Assembly (NCBI GenBank): GCA_007994965.1
Contig: VOPW01000001.1
Location: 1,736,001-1,800,000 of the forward strand
Length of the DNA stretch: 64,000 nt
From: Piscinibacter aquaticus
GTDB lineage: Bacteria > Pseudomonadota > Gammaproteobacteria > Burkholderiales > Burkholderiaceae_C
Direction: 5' to 3'
Shown one piece after another: positions 44,901-55,322 of the stretch. A model generated the notes under the pieces. That model ran no database searches. It was not told the DNA's origin and was given only the letters and a program-made list of their open reading frames with translations. Made by a program: the position numbers and the translations under genes. How positions within the stretch are numbered: the first letter of the stretch is position 1; every line of letters begins with the position of its first letter.

Positions 44901-46048
44901 TCAGAGCGAGGCTTCGAGCATCTCCCGGTAGTCGTCGCGCGTTGCGATCCGCGGATTGGTCTTGTGGCAGTGGTCGGCCATCGCGCCATCGATCACGCGC
45001 TCGAACAGCTCCGGCCCAACGCCCAGCGCACGCAGGCCGGTGGGCAGTCCCAGTCGCGAGTTCATCCCGCGGATCGCCTCAGCGATCTCGGTACCGGCGC
45101 TGTCGCAGCCCGGCAGGCCCATCGCATGCGCCAGCCGCGCGAGGCGGCGTTCGCGCACCATCGACTCGGCCGGCGCATTGAAGCGCACCACCGCGGGCAG
45201 GAACACCGCGTTGAGCGTGCCGTGGTGCAGCTTCGGGTTCAGGCCGCCCAGGCTGTGGCTGAGGCTGTGCACGCAGCCCAGGCCCTTCTGGAAGGCCATT
45301 GCGCCCTGCATGCTCGCACTCATCATCTGCCAGCGCGCTTCACGGTCGCTGCCGTTGCGCGTGGCGCGCTCGATGTGCGCCCAGCCACGTTCGAGACCAT
45401 CCAGGCCGATGCCATCGGCTGGCGGGTTGACGGCCGGCGCCATGAAGGTCTCCAGACAATGCGCGATCGCATCCATGCCCGTGGCGGCGGTGAGCAGCGG
45501 CGGCAGGCCGAGCGTGAGCTCCGGGTCGCAGATGGCCGCCTTGGGCACCGGTGCCAACTGTGGAAGCCGAGCTTGCGGCCATCGTCGACGATCACGATCG
45601 CGCCACGCGCCACCTCGCTGCCGGTGCCGGCGGTGGTCGGCACCGCGATCAGCGGCGAGACGCGCTCGCTGATCTTCGGGCTGCCGCCTTCGATCGTCGC
45701 GTAGGTCTTCAGCGGCCCTTCGTGCGTCGCGGCGATCGCCACGCCCTTGGCGAGGTCGATGCTCGATCCGCCGCCCACCGCGATCAGGCCGTCGCAGCGC
45801 TGCGCGTGAAAGATCTGAACCGCGGCGCGCACGGCGGCTTCAGTCGGATTGGATGGTGTCTGGTCGAACACCGCGTGGGGAACGGCGCCGAGCGCGGCGA
45901 GCGCCTTGTCGAGCACGCCCGCCGCGCGCACGCCGGCATCGGTGACGACCAGCGGACGGCGCATGCCGATGCGTTCGCACTCCTGCGGCAGCAGCGAGAC
46001 GGCGCCGAAGTCGATCTGGATCTGGGTGACGTAGTTGATGAAGGCCAT
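44901..46048 (-). CDS. Iron-containing alcohol dehydrogenase
   Basis: About 382 residues with one base missing at 45548-45551 (CCGG for CCTGG, restoring HSWHLVPKAAICDPELTLGLP). Family III motifs: VGGGSSIDLAKGVA, PTTAGTGSEVARGA, and the metal-ligand region ATGMDAIAHCLETFMAP with GCVHSLSHSLGG and LHHGTLNAV (Asp and His ligands). Oxidises or reduces a short alcohol/aldehyde with NAD(P)H; substrate unknown. Confidence 0.88.
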
Positions 46049-46120
46049 GCGCCGCAGTGTAGGCAGCACGCGGTGCAACGCAAGCGGGCGCACCCGCGTA
46101 TGGCAGACTGCCGCGCTTCG

Positions 46121-47058
46121 ATGAGCACCGCACTGCTTTCCCCGCGCATGGCCGGCCTGCTGGAACGCATCCAGCGCGCCAAGCGCGCGCCGTTCCACAC
46201 GATGACGCCGCAGCAGGCACGCGTCGCCTACGCGACAGCGGCCGAGGTGCTGGATCTGCCACGGGCGCCGATGCATGCCGTGCACGACTGGCGGTGCCGG
46301 TGGCCGAAGACGAGAGCCTCGCGGCGCGGCACTACCGGCCGAGCGCCACGCCGCGCGGGACCTTGCTGTACCTGCACGGCGGCGGCTTCACGATCGGCGG
46401 GCTGGAGACGCACGACAGCCTGTGCCGGCAACTCGCGCTGCACGCCGACGCCCATGTGCTAGCGCTGGACTACCGGCTCGCCCCCGAGCATCGCTTCCCG
46501 ACCGCGGTCGACGACAGCTGGGCGGCGCTGCGCTGGCTGCACACGCAGGGCCGGCATCACGGCCTGGACAATGAGCGGCTGGCCATCGGCGGCGACAGTG
46601 CCGGCGGCACGCTGGCCGCGGTGGCAGCCTTGTGGGCGCGTGAACATGGCCTCGAACTGCGCACGCAGCTGCTGATCACGCCGGGCACCACCGCGCATGC
46701 CGACACCGCCTCGCACCGCCTCTTCGCCAACGGCTTCCTGCTCGACGCGACGACGATCGAGTGGTTCTTCGATCAGTACATCGACCGCTCGCAGCGCAGC
46801 GACTGGCGCTTCGCGCCGCTGAATGCCGATGACCTGGAGGGCGTGGCACCGGCGCTGGTCTTGCTGGCCGAATGCGACCCGCTGGTCGACGAGGGGCTGG
46901 CCTATGCGGACCGGCTGCGCGCCGCGGGCGTGCGGGTCGAACTGGAGCTGGTGCGCGGCGTCACGCACGATTTCATCAAGATGGGCCGCGCGCTCGACGA
47001 GGCCCGTCACGCGATCCACTGGCTTGGCACCGAACTGAAGAAGGCATTGCACGCATGA
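46121..47058 (+). CDS. Alpha/beta hydrolase (HSL-type esterase)
   Basis: About 313 residues with one base missing at 46288-46291 (CTGG for CCTGG, restoring VHDLAVPVAEDE). Oxyanion-hole HGGGFTIGG, nucleophile elbow GGDSAGGT, and acid/base residues in AECDPLVDEG and THDFIKMG. This is the hormone-sensitive-lipase esterase family, acting on short acyl esters. Its stop overlaps the following thioesterase-acetyltransferase gene by ATGA, so they are co-translated. Confidence 0.88.
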
Positions 47059-47910
47059 AACGGAGCGACTACCGGTTCTTCGACCACCTGCGCGTGCGCT
47101 GGGCGGAAATCGACGCGCAGAAGATCGTCTTCAACGCGCACTACCTGATGTACTTCGATACCGCCGTGGCCGGCTACTGGCGGGCCCTGGCGCTGCCTAT
47201 GCCGAGACGATGGAGTCGCTCGGCGGCGATCTGTACGTGCGCAAGGCCACGGTGGAGTACCACGGCTCGGCGCGCTACGACGACCAGCTCGACATCGGCA
47301 TGCGCTGTGCGCGCATCGGCAACTCGTCGATCCAGTTTCTCGGCGGCGTCTTCCGCGGCGACGAGCTGCTGGTCTCGGGCGAACTGGTGTACGTCTTCGC
47401 CGATCCGCACTCGCAAACCTCGCGCCCGGTGCCGCAGGCGCTGCGCGATGTGCTGCTGGGCTTCGAGGCAGGGCAGGGCATGGTGGAGGTGCGTGTCGGC
47501 GACTGGGCCACGCTCGGCCCGCATGCAAGCGCCATCCGCACCGAGGTGTTCGTGCGGGAGCAGCGCATTCCCGCCGAGATGGAGTGGGATGCCGCCGACG
47601 CCGGCTGCGTTCACGCGGTGGCCTACAACCGCTTCGGGCTGCCGCTGGCCACCGGCCGGCTGCTGCCGCACGTGCCGGGGTGGCCAAGATCGGGCGCATG
47701 GCCGTCAGCCAGGCGATGCGTGGCAGCGGCGTCGGGCGCGAGGTGCTGAAGGCGCTGATGGCTGCGGCGCAGGCCCGTGGCGATCGCGAGGTGCTGCTGC
47801 ACGCGCAGCAGAGCGCCGCGCCGTTCTACACACGCGCCGGCTTCACGCCACGCGGCGAGGCGTTCGAGGAAGCGGGCATCCCGCACATCGAGATGGTGCG
47901 CGCGCTCTGA
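47055..47910 (+). CDS. Fused YbgC-like thioesterase and GNAT acetyltransferase
   Basis: About 286 residues with errors near 47195 (C run) and 47680 (G run). Residues about 1-140 are a hotdog thioesterase (VRWAEIDAQKIVFNAHYLMYFD; the catalytic Asp of 4HBT). Residues about 145-285 are a GNAT domain (IRTEVFVREQRIPAEMEWD, GRMAVSQAMRGSGVGREVLKALM with the acetyl-CoA loop RGSGVG, and FYTRAGFTPRGEAFEEAGIPHIEM). Both halves act on acyl-CoA but the joint substrate is unknown. No stop lies between the domains in the repaired frame. Confidence 0.82.
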
Positions 47911-47930
47911 GGCGCGCGGCGCCCGGCCGA

Positions 47931-48892
47931 TCAGCCGGCCGCGAGCGTGGCGCGGCGTCGCTTCGGCTCTGGCCGCAGCAGGCTGCGCACACGGGTGCGC
48001 CGCGGTGGCGTGGCAGTCGAGACCCCTTCGATCTCCGACTCGGAGACCGCGCCGCCTTCCATCGCCTGCACCGCATCGCCCGCGCTGTAGCGCGGTGGCC
48101 AGTGGTTCAGCGTGGCGCGGCGCAGCAGCGCCATGCCGCCATGGGCCGAGAAGGTGCGCTCGAGCACGTGGGTCACGTTGTGGCGCCCGGCGCGCTCGGT
48201 GATGATCAGCGTCGAGCAGCGCGTGCCGTATTGCTGGTCTGGAGAGCGGATGAAGGCAGGCGCGAGCATGCGCTCCTTGTCGAGCCCGACACCGGTGTCG
48301 GGCAGATCGGCATCGGCCGGCACGCGCCGATCGGCCAGCGCCTCGAAGAGCCGGTTCGCCAGTTCGTCGATAGAGCCCGATTGCGCGATCGCCTCGCGGG
48401 TGCGTGACTTCAGTGCCGTGACCTTGGGCCAGGGCGTGTCGAGCCCCGCATTGGACAGTCCGTAGACGCCACGCTCGAGGCGCTTCGGGTGCGAACCGTC
48501 GTTGCTCGCCCAGTAGCATTCGCCCTGGGCGAAATCGGCGGCGATCAGGTTGAACCCGTTGTAGCCCGCCAGTGCGCAACGCATCCAGAACTGGTCGACG
48601 CGTTCGCGCGCCGCCAGCCACTCCGGCACGATGCGGCCGCGCGAGGGTGCGGCCGGGTCGATCCGCGATGGATCACGCACATTGGTCAGCAGGCCAAGGC
48701 GGCCTTCGGCGCTCAGGCCGAGATCGGTGCCGCCGGCATCGAGATCGCGGCCGCCGAGGATGGGCAGGGCGCCGGGCTCCGGCGTCCACCAGCCGGGCGT
48801 GCCGCGGCACGGGCGAAGTATTCGTCGCGGTTGGCAGCCACCACCAGCGGAAAGCGCCGGCTCTCGTCGAGGGCCAGGGTCAGCAGGCACAT
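47931..48892 (-). CDS. NRDE family protein
   Basis: About 320 residues with one frameshift near 48800. The N-terminus MCLLTLALDESRRFPLVVAANRDEYFARA holds the Asn-Arg-Asp-Glu signature; LLTNVRDP and GYNGFNLIAAD follow. Ntn-hydrolase-like fold with Cys2 at the mature N-terminus; related to TANGO2 proteins implicated in lipid or haem trafficking. Function in bacteria is unknown. A basic Arg-rich C-terminal tail (TPPRRTRVRSLLRPEPKRRR) is unusual. Start overlaps the DUF4936 gene. Confidence 0.85.
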
Positions 48893-49185
48893 GGCAGGAA
48901 GACCTCGGTGTGGCGCTCGCCGTCGAGCAGGCCTTTCAGGCATGCGGCATGACGTTCGATCTGCTGCTGCAGGTCGTCGTCGAGTCGGCATGAAGGAGCC
49001 ATCGGTTCGATCGCGTAGGTTTCCATCCAGGTCAGCAGTCCGTGGCGCTCCTCGGGCCGTCGCAACAATCGGGCGACGAGGCCGGGGTGGGCGCGGCACA
49101 GGGCCGCCTGGAACTCATGGACCCGCGACTGCACGGTGGCAGCGTGGGCCGATTGCGATCGATAGTAGATGAACAGTTCCCGCAT
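48880..49185 (-). CDS. DUF4936 family protein
   Basis: A 101-residue protein (MRELFIYYRSQSAHAATV; VARLLRRPEERHGLLTWMETYA). This ferredoxin-like small family is typical of betaproteobacteria and is often found next to ygfZ, as here. No known function. Overlaps the NRDE gene start by 13 bases. Confidence 0.8.
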   Translation of the reverse strand: MRELFIYYRSQSAHAATVQSRVHEFQAALCRAHPGLVARLLRRPEERHGLLTWMETYAIEPMAPSCRLDDDLQQQIERHAACLKGLLDGERHTEVFLPCAC

Positions 49186-49252
49186 CGGCGCTCCAGCCAG
49201 CGACGGTCGCCCGGGCCCGTGAAATCCGTCCGTGCGGTCTGCCTCGCGGCGC

Positions 49253-50175
49253 TCAGGCGGCGGAGGCCGACTCCACAGGCACGGCGTACGGAGCTCGCGG
49301 CGCACCAGCGCCGGGCCATCCGGAGCGCCGAGGTGCAGGCTGCCGCTGTCCAGCGTGGCGAGCTTGATTTCGGCCAGCACGCTCCACCCGCCCTGCGGCG
49401 ACGGTGCGGCATTGGCCACGAGCCCGGCAGGCTGCCCGGGATCGGCGTCGTGGAAGATCTCCTGGCCGGCCTGCGCAGCCGCCGGTACGTCGAACAGGAA
49501 CATGCGCCGCTTCAGCGTGCCGCGGTACTGGCTGCGCGCCACCACCTCCTGGCCGGGGTAACAGCCCTTCTTGAAGTCGACGCCGCCGATCAGTTCGAGA
49601 TTGACCATCTGCGGCACGAACTGGTCGACGGTGGCGGCTTCGATCAGCGGCACGCCGCTGGCCACCTCGAGCCAGCGCCATGCGCCGGCATCGATGGCCG
49701 GCACACCTTCCGGCGCGGGCCCGGCGAGCAGGGCGCGCTGCAGGCCGGCGGCATCGGGCAGGCGGATCACCGTGCCGTCGGGCGTTTCGCGGTGCGCCCA
49801 GACCGCCACGCCCGCCAGCCGCGAGGCCGCAGCCTCGCCGACGAGGCCCTGCAGCGGCCACTCCGCCGAGGCGTCGTCGAGCTTGCACTGGGCACGCAGC
49901 ACGAACATCGACAGTCGCTTCAGCGTCGGCGCAAGCAGATCGGCTGCGCAGGCGAGCAGCAGTTCGTCGGCCGCGCGCTGCCAGACCACGAAGCTGGCCT
50001 GCAGGCGACCCTTGGCCGAGCAGAAACCGGCCGGCACGGCGCGTTCGGCGCCGAGGTTCAGCATGTCGCTGGTGAGCTGGCCGTGGAGGAAGCGCGCTGC
50101 ATCGGCTCCGCGGGCGCGGATCACGCCCCAGTGATGGAGGCGCACGGCGCCTTGGATCGCGAGGTCGGTCGACAT
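49253..50175 (-). CDS. ygfZ: Folate-binding Fe-S assembly protein YgfZ
   Basis: About 307 residues with one frameshift near 49292 that hides the end (RRELPYAVPVESASAA). The family signature KGCYPGQEVVARSQYRG, with the conserved Cys, is present, as are FLHGQLTSDML and AAFCSAKGRLQAS-like GFCSAKGRLQASFVVW. GcvT-like tetrahydrofolate-binding protein that supports repair or assembly of certain Fe-S enzymes such as MiaB. Divergent from mltG across 48 bases. Confidence 0.9.
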
Positions 50176-50223
50176 GCCGCCATTATCATCAGCCGCCATG
50201 GGTCTCATGCCTTCGGGGTCTCG

Positions 50224-51228
50224 ATGAAGCGGATGGCGCGCGCACTGTGGCGCCTGTTGTTGCTGGCCGTTCTGCTCTCAGTCGCGGCGGCCGGCGGCGC
50301 GGCATGGTGGCTGAACCAGCCGCTGAAACTCTCTGCCGAATCGGTCGAGCTGTCGATCGAGCAGGGTGAACTGCCGCGCGAGATCGCCAACGGCTGGGTG
50401 AAGGCCGGTGTGCAGGCACCACCCTGGGCGCTGTACCAGTGGTTCCGCTGGTCGGGCGACGCCAAGCGCATTCGCGCCGGCAGCTACGAGATCGGCGCGG
50501 GCACGACGCCGCGCTCGCTGCTCGAGAAGATGGTCCGCGGCGACGAGACGCTGGCCACCGTGCGCCTCATCGAAGGCTGGACCTTCCGCCAGTTCCGCGC
50601 CGAGCTCGCCAAGGCCGAATCGCTCAAGCCTGCCACGGCCGGCATGACGGACGCGCAGATCATGGAAGCGGTCGGCAGCCCGGGGCTCGCGCCGGAAGGG
50701 CGCTTCTATCCCGACACCTATGCCTACAGCAAGGGCAGTTCGGATCTGGCGGTGCTCAAGCGCGCCCACCGGGCGATGAAGCAACGGGTCGACGAGGCCT
50801 GGGCGGCGCGTGTGCCGGGCCTGCCGCTGCGCACCCCGGACGAGGCGTTGATCCTGGCCTCGATCGTCGAGAAGGAAACCGGCGCCGCGGCCGAACGCGG
50901 GCGGGTCGCTGCGGTCTTCGTCAACCGCCTGCGCATCGGCATGCCGCTGCAGACGGACCCGACCGTGATCTACGGGCTCGGCGAAGCCTTCGACGGCAAC
51001 CTGCGCAAGCGCGACCTGCAGACCGACACGCCCTACAACACCTACACGCGCAACGGACTGCCGCCGACGCCGATCTCGATGCCCGGCTCGGCTTCGCTGC
51101 GCGCCGCCGTCCGGCCGGAGAGTTCGAAGGCGCTGTACTTCGTCGCGCGCGGCGACGGCAGCAGCGAATTCAGCGAGACCCTCGCCGAGCATAATCGCGC
51201 GGTCAACAAGTACCAGCGCGGCCGCTGA
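50224..51228 (+). CDS. mltG: Endolytic murein transglycosylase MltG
   Basis: A 334-residue protein read without interruption. N-terminal membrane anchor ([22 protein letters not shown]), a LysM-like segment ([24 protein letters not shown]), and the YceG domain with catalytic Glu in [37 protein letters not shown] and the PPTPISMPG motif. It cuts nascent glycan strands in the inner membrane. Followed by tmk and holB, the usual order yceG-tmk-holB. Confidence 0.96.
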   Translation: MKRMARALWRLLLLAVLLSVAAAGGAAWWLNQPLKLSAESVELSIEQGELPREIANGWVKAGVQAPPWALYQWFRWSGDAKRIRAGSYEIGAGTTPRSLLEKMVRGDETLATVRLIEGWTFRQFRAELAKAESLKPATAGMTDAQIMEAVGSPGLAPEGRFYPDTYAYSKGSSDLAVLKRAHRAMKQRVDEAWAARVPGLPLRTPDEALILASIVEKETGAAAERGRVAAVFVNRLRIGMPLQTDPTVIYGLGEAFDGNLRKRDLQTDTPYNTYTRNGLPPTPISMPGSASLRAAVRPESSKALYFVARGDGSSEFSETLAEHNRAVNKYQRGR

Positions 51229-51244
51229 GGCCGGGCTCCCTGCC

Positions 51245-51856
51245 GTGAGCGGCCGATTCATCACCTTCGAAGGCATCGACGGCGCCGGCAAGTCCACGCA
51301 CATCGAGGCGCTCGCCCAGCGGCTGCGCGAACGAGGGGCCGAGGTGCTGTGCACGCGCGAGCCCGGCGGCACCGAACTGGCCGAGCAGCTGCGCGAGCTG
51401 ATCCTTCACCGGCCGATGGACGCGCTGACCGAGGCGCTGCTGGTGTTCGCCGCGCGGCGCGACCACGTGCAACGCGTCATAGCGCCAGCGCTGGCGCGGG
51501 GCTCCTGCGTGGTCTGCGACCGGTTTACCGATGCCACCTTCGCCTACCAAGGCGGTGGTCGCGGCTTCGATGCGGGCGTGCTCTCGCAACTGGAGCAGTG
51601 GGTGCACGGTGCGCTGCAACCCGACCTGACCCTGTGGCTCGACCTGCCCGCGCAGACCGCCGCGATGCGCCGGGCGCAGGCGCGCGCTGCCGATCGCTTC
51701 GAGGCGGAAGACCTCGCCTTCTTCGAGCGCGTTCGCGCAGGCTATGCCGCACGCATGGCGGCGCAGCCGCAGCGCTTCGCGCACATCGACTCGTCGCTCG
51801 ACAAGGCCGCGGTGCGCGCCCAGATCGAGGCCGAGCTGGAGCAGCGCGGGTGGTAG
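51245..51856 (+). CDS. tmk: Thymidylate kinase
   Basis: A 203-residue protein, GTG start. P-loop [12 protein letters not shown], DRx motif [19 protein letters not shown], and the lid region [22 protein letters not shown]. Phosphorylates dTMP to dTDP. Overlaps holB by seven bases and lies 16 bases after mltG. Confidence 0.96.
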   Translation: MSGRFITFEGIDGAGKSTHIEALAQRLRERGAEVLCTREPGGTELAEQLRELILHRPMDALTEALLVFAARRDHVQRVIAPALARGSCVVCDRFTDATFAYQGGGRGFDAGVLSQLEQWVHGALQPDLTLWLDLPAQTAAMRRAQARAADRFEAEDLAFFERVRAGYAARMAAQPQRFAHIDSSLDKAAVRAQIEAELEQRGW

Positions 51857-52906
51857 GCCCTGACGGCACCTTGCCGCTGCCCTGGCTCGACGTCTGGCTC
51901 GAACACGCGCTGCGCACGCAGCGCGGGCATGCGGTGCTGATCCACGGCCCGCAAGGCATTGGCCAGTGGCAGCTGTCGATTTCGCTGGCGCAGGCTGGCT
52001 GTGCGATGAATCGCAGGGCCGGCGGCCGCCATGCGGCCACTGCGCCTCGTGCCGGCTGGTGCAGGCGCAGTCGCATCCGGACCTGCTGGTGCTCGTGCCC
52101 GAGGCGATGCAGGTCAACCTGGGCTGGCAGACCGGCGAGGGCGATGGCGAGCCGGCCGAAGGCTCCTCGAAGAAGCAGCCCAGCAAGGAGATCAAGGTCG
52201 AGGCCGTGCGCGGCGCCGTCGCCTTTGCCCAGACCACTCCGGCGCGCGGCGGCGGCAAGGTGGTCGTTCTGCACCCGGCCGAGAGGATGAACGGCATCGC
52301 CGCCAACGCTCTGCTGAAGACGCTCGAGGAGCCCGCCGGCGCTTCGCGCTTCGTGCTCAGCTGCGCGGCGCCGGAGTCGCTGCTGCCGACCATCCGCAGC
52401 CGCTGCCAGGCCCTGGCGCTGCGACTGCCCGATGCAGTCTCGGCGGCGCAATGGCTGGCCGGGCAGGGCGTCGCCCGCCCCGAGGTGATGCTGGCGGCCG
52501 CGGGCGGTCAACCACTCGATGCGCTCGAATGGGCCCGCGAAGGGCTGGACGCGCAGCGTTGGCTGCAGATTCCCGCGGCGGTTCGCCGTGGCGATGCGTC
52601 GGCGCTGACCGGATGGGGTGTCGTGCGCGTTGTCGATGCGCTGCAGAAGCTCTGCCACGACGTGGTGTGCGCCAGCGCGGGGGCGTGCCGCGCTACTTCC
52701 CAGCCGAGTCCGTCCCTGCGCAGCCCGATCTGGCACGGCTTGCGGCATGGGGCCGCGAACTGGTGCGTGCGTCGCGACAGGCCGAACACCCGCTGAACGC
52801 CGGGCTGGCGATCGAGACGCTGGTCACGCAAGCGTGCCGGGCACTGGCCACTTCGAGCTCGGCCGGTCCCGGCCGCCGTGGTGTTTCGGTACACTCGGCC
52901 GCATGA
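51850..52906 (+). CDS. holB: DNA polymerase III delta-prime subunit
   Basis: About 350 residues with frameshifts near 51998 and 52683. Degenerate P-loop [13 protein letters not shown], where Gln replaces the usual Lys, as tolerated in delta-prime which does not hydrolyse ATP; zinc-binding cysteines (CDES...CGHCASCR); [29 protein letters not shown] and the SRC motif IRSRCQ (arginine finger). Clamp-loader subunit. GTG start overlaps tmk; its stop overlaps the PilZ gene ATG. Confidence 0.9.
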
Positions 52907-53298
52907 GCGACGGCACAGCACGCAGCACGCTACCGGCCACGCCGGCCTCCGCCGCGGCGGCGCGCCCGAGCGTCATCCAGCTCGTCTTCCGCGAGAAGGG
53001 CGCGCTCTACGCGGCCTACATGCCGGTGTTCTCCGATGGCGGCCTGTTCGTGCCGACCACCCGCGAATATCGCCTGGGCGAAGACATCTACCTGCTGCTC
53101 TCGCTGCCCGACGATCCGCAGCGCTATCCTGTGGCCGGCAAGGTCGGCTGGATCACGCCGGCCAATGCTTCGGGCGGCCGCACCCAGGGTGTCGGCGTGC
53201 GCTTCCCGACCGACGAGAAGACGCGGCTGCTGAAGCTGAAGATCGAAGAGATCCTCGGCACCTCGATCTCTTCGGCCAAGCCGACGCAGACCATCTGA
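52903..53298 (+). CDS. PilZ domain protein
   Basis: A 131-residue protein of the PilZ type encoded after holB in many proteobacteria. IQLVFREKGALYAAYMPVFSDGGLFVPT and VGWITPANASGGRTQGVGVRFP fit the PilZ barrel; the N-terminal RxxxR motif for cyclic di-GMP is not visible, so it may not bind the nucleotide, as in E-type PilZ proteins required for type IV pili. Confidence 0.86.
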   Translation: MSDGTARSTLPATPASAAAARPSVIQLVFREKGALYAAYMPVFSDGGLFVPTTREYRLGEDIYLLLSLPDDPQRYPVAGKVGWITPANASGGRTQGVGVRFPTDEKTRLLKLKIEEILGTSISSAKPTQTI

Positions 53299-53348
53299 GG
53301 CTCCGGCCTCGTCGTGGCCGCCTTGCCGCGGCCCACCGCCCGTTCGCC

Positions 53349-54133
53349 ATGTTCGTCGATTCCCACTGCCACCTCAGCTTCCCGGAACTCGCCGAGCGCA
53401 TCGAGTCCATCCGTGACGAGATGGCCAGCGCGGGCGTGCTCAAGGCGCTGTGCATCTGCACGACGCTGGAGGAATTCGACACGGTGCATGGGCTGGCGCA
53501 GCGCTACGACAATTTCTGGTGCAGCGCGGGCGTGCACCCTGACAACGAAGGTGTCCGCGAGCCGGAGATCGACGATCTGTTGGCACTGGCCGCGCGTCCG
53601 CGCGTCGTGGCGATCGGCGAGACCGGCCTGGACTACTACCGGCTCGGCGCCCGCAGCGTGGGAGACATGGCACGGCAGCGCAACCGCTTCCGCGTTCACG
53701 TTCGGGCGGCCTGCACCACCGGCCTGCCGCTGGTGATCCACACCCGCAGTGCCTCGGCAGACACGCTGGCCATCCTGAGGGAGGAGGGTGCCGAACGCTG
53801 TGGCGGGGTCTTCCACTGCTTCACCGAGACCCTGGAGGTGGCGCGGGCGGCGCTGGATCTCGGCTTCTACGTCTCGTTCTCCGGCATCCTGACCTTCCGG
53901 AACGCAACGGAGTTGCAGGAAGTGGCGCGCTTCGTGCCGCTGGACCGCTGCCTGATCGAGACCGACAGCCCCTACCGGCTCCCGTGCCGTTTCGCGGCAA
54001 GACCAATACGCCGGCGCTGGTGCCCCACGTGGCCGCCAAGCTGGCAGAACTCAAGGAATTGCCGATCGAGGCGGTGGCGGAGGCAACGAGCGCCAACTTC
54101 GAAGCATTGTTCAAGACCTCCGGTGATACTTGA
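53349..54133 (+). CDS. tatD: TatD family metal-dependent DNase
   Basis: About 261 residues with one frameshift near 53980 (ETDSPYRL then PVPFRGKTNTPALVPHVA). TIM-barrel metallohydrolase with metal ligands in DSHCHL, GETGLDYY, IHTRSA and FHCFTE, and Asp in ETDSPYL-like ETDSPYR. Could equally be named YcfH, whose gene sits beside holB in E. coli. Probable 3'-5' DNase or D-aminoacyl-tRNA-type hydrolase activity. Confidence 0.92.
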
Positions 54134-54192
54134 GAAGACTTGTCCAGACCTTTGAAATAAAAGACTTTTCTTCTTCCATTGCCAAATCCGCA

Positions 54193-54831
54193 ATGATGAG
54201 AAAACTGTTGAAGTTCACGCTCCAACTGCTTGTCGTGGTTGCATTTTCGTCGGCTTCGGCTGGCAGCTACGACGATCTGTTCGTCGCTGTCATCCGGGAC
54301 GATGCTTCGGGGCTGCGAAAGTTGCTGCGTCAAGGAGTCGACCCGAACAGCCGCGATCCCAAGGGGATGCCGGCCTTGTCGGTGGCGATCAAGCGCGAGT
54401 CGCCGCGCGCATTCGAGCTGCTGCTGGCGCATCCCGCCATCGACGTCGATGCGACCAACGCCGCCGGCGAGACAGCGCTGATGCTGACCGCCATTGCCGG
54501 CGACCTCGATGCGAGCCAGCAATTGGTAGCCCGGGGCGCCAAGGTGCAGTTTCCCGGCTGGTCGCCGATCCACTATGCCGCCAGCGGGCCGAGTACGCGC
54601 CTGGTGCAGTGGCTCCTCGAGAACGGCGCCCAGATCGACGCCGATTCACCGAACGGGACGACGCCGCTGATGCTCGCCGCGCAGCACGCGCCAGTGGCCA
54701 CCGTCGAGCTGCTTCTGAAGCGAGGCGCCGACACGCGCAGGCGCAACCAGCGCGGCCTGCAGGCCATCGACTACGCCGAACTGGGCGGCCGGGACTTCCT
54801 CGTCGAACGTTTCGAGAAGTTGCCGCGCTGA
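54193..54831 (+). CDS. Exported ankyrin-repeat protein
   Basis: A 212-residue protein with signal peptide (KLLKFTLQLLVVVAFSSASAG) and about five ankyrin units, e.g. DLFVAVIRDDASGLRKLLRQG, NAAGETALMLTAIAGDLDASQ and NGTTPLMLAAQHAPVATVELL. Ankyrin proteins mediate protein contacts; a periplasmic protective role is possible. A homologous gene often follows tatD in Burkholderiales. Slightly lower GC in its first 60 bases, consistent with a promoter and signal region. Confidence 0.83.
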   Translation: MMRKLLKFTLQLLVVVAFSSASAGSYDDLFVAVIRDDASGLRKLLRQGVDPNSRDPKGMPALSVAIKRESPRAFELLLAHPAIDVDATNAAGETALMLTAIAGDLDASQQLVARGAKVQFPGWSPIHYAASGPSTRLVQWLLENGAQIDADSPNGTTPLMLAAQHAPVATVELLLKRGADTRRRNQRGLQAIDYAELGGRDFLVERFEKLPR

Positions 54832-54965
54832 GTTCCCGGCAGCAGTTCACGCTGCAGAGGCCGTGTCAGGTTTTTTCCTACACGGCGGATGGCGCTGCGA
54901 CGACTTTCTCGGCCCGGGCTCAGGCCTAGAGTGAGTTCATCCCAGTGCCCATGCCGGAGGTCTCG

Positions 54966-55184
54966 ATGCAGTCAGCACAACCCGTCGCCAATCCGTTCGC
55001 CTTGCTGCTCAATCCCGCCGAGGTGGTGGCGGAAATGGAGCGATCCGAGCGGCTCAACCGGCTCAGCAGCCGGATCTGCCGTCCGCTCGACAAGGCTCAT
55101 CCGTCGGACAAGGCGCATGACGCCCAGATCGATGCCTCAGCAGACGAAGTTCCTGACTTCGCGGAGCCGGCACGCGCCACTTGA
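54966..55184 (+). CDS. Small conserved protein of unknown function
   Basis: A 72-residue protein. The segment ANPFALLLNPAEVVAEMERSERLNRLSSRICRPLD is of a type I associate with small uncharacterised Burkholderiales proteins. Start chosen at the ATG giving MQSAQPV, after GGAGGTCTCG. Its stop codon is the first three bases of the adjoining dif-like region, so the mobile element abuts this gene exactly. Confidence 0.65.
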   Translation: MQSAQPVANPFALLLNPAEVVAEMERSERLNRLSSRICRPLDKAHPSDKAHDAQIDASADEVPDFAEPARAT

Positions 55185-55211
55185 GGCGCTACGATGTATA
55201 TTATGTCAACC
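55184..55211 (+). other. dif-like XerCD recombination site (candidate attL)
   Basis: Central region TGTATA (55195-55200) and right arm TTATGTCAACC (55201-55211) match E. coli dif, TGTATA and TTATGTTAAAT, at 14 of 17 positions. The left, XerC-side arm AGGCGCTACGA is poorly conserved, as expected if it came from an integrated element. It lies at the exact junction between chromosomal and phage-like genes. Confidence 0.65.
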
Positions 55212-55285
55212 GCCGTCGCATGACGGCCTGCAACGAGGCGCAGTTCACGCGCGCAGCCTGACACCTGCAAGGCCTGACAGCTACA

Positions 55286-55321
55286 GCCCCGCACGTCGAG
55301 ATTCGATCTGCGGGGCTTTTT
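55286..55321 (+). terminator. Rho-independent terminator just inside the element
   Basis: GCCCCGCA, 15-base loop, TGCGGGGC, then TTTTT. It lies about 75 bases right of the dif-like site with no plus-strand gene between, so it may end a short plus-strand RNA or insulate the element from chromosomal transcription. Confidence 0.7.
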
Positions 55322-55322
55322 C

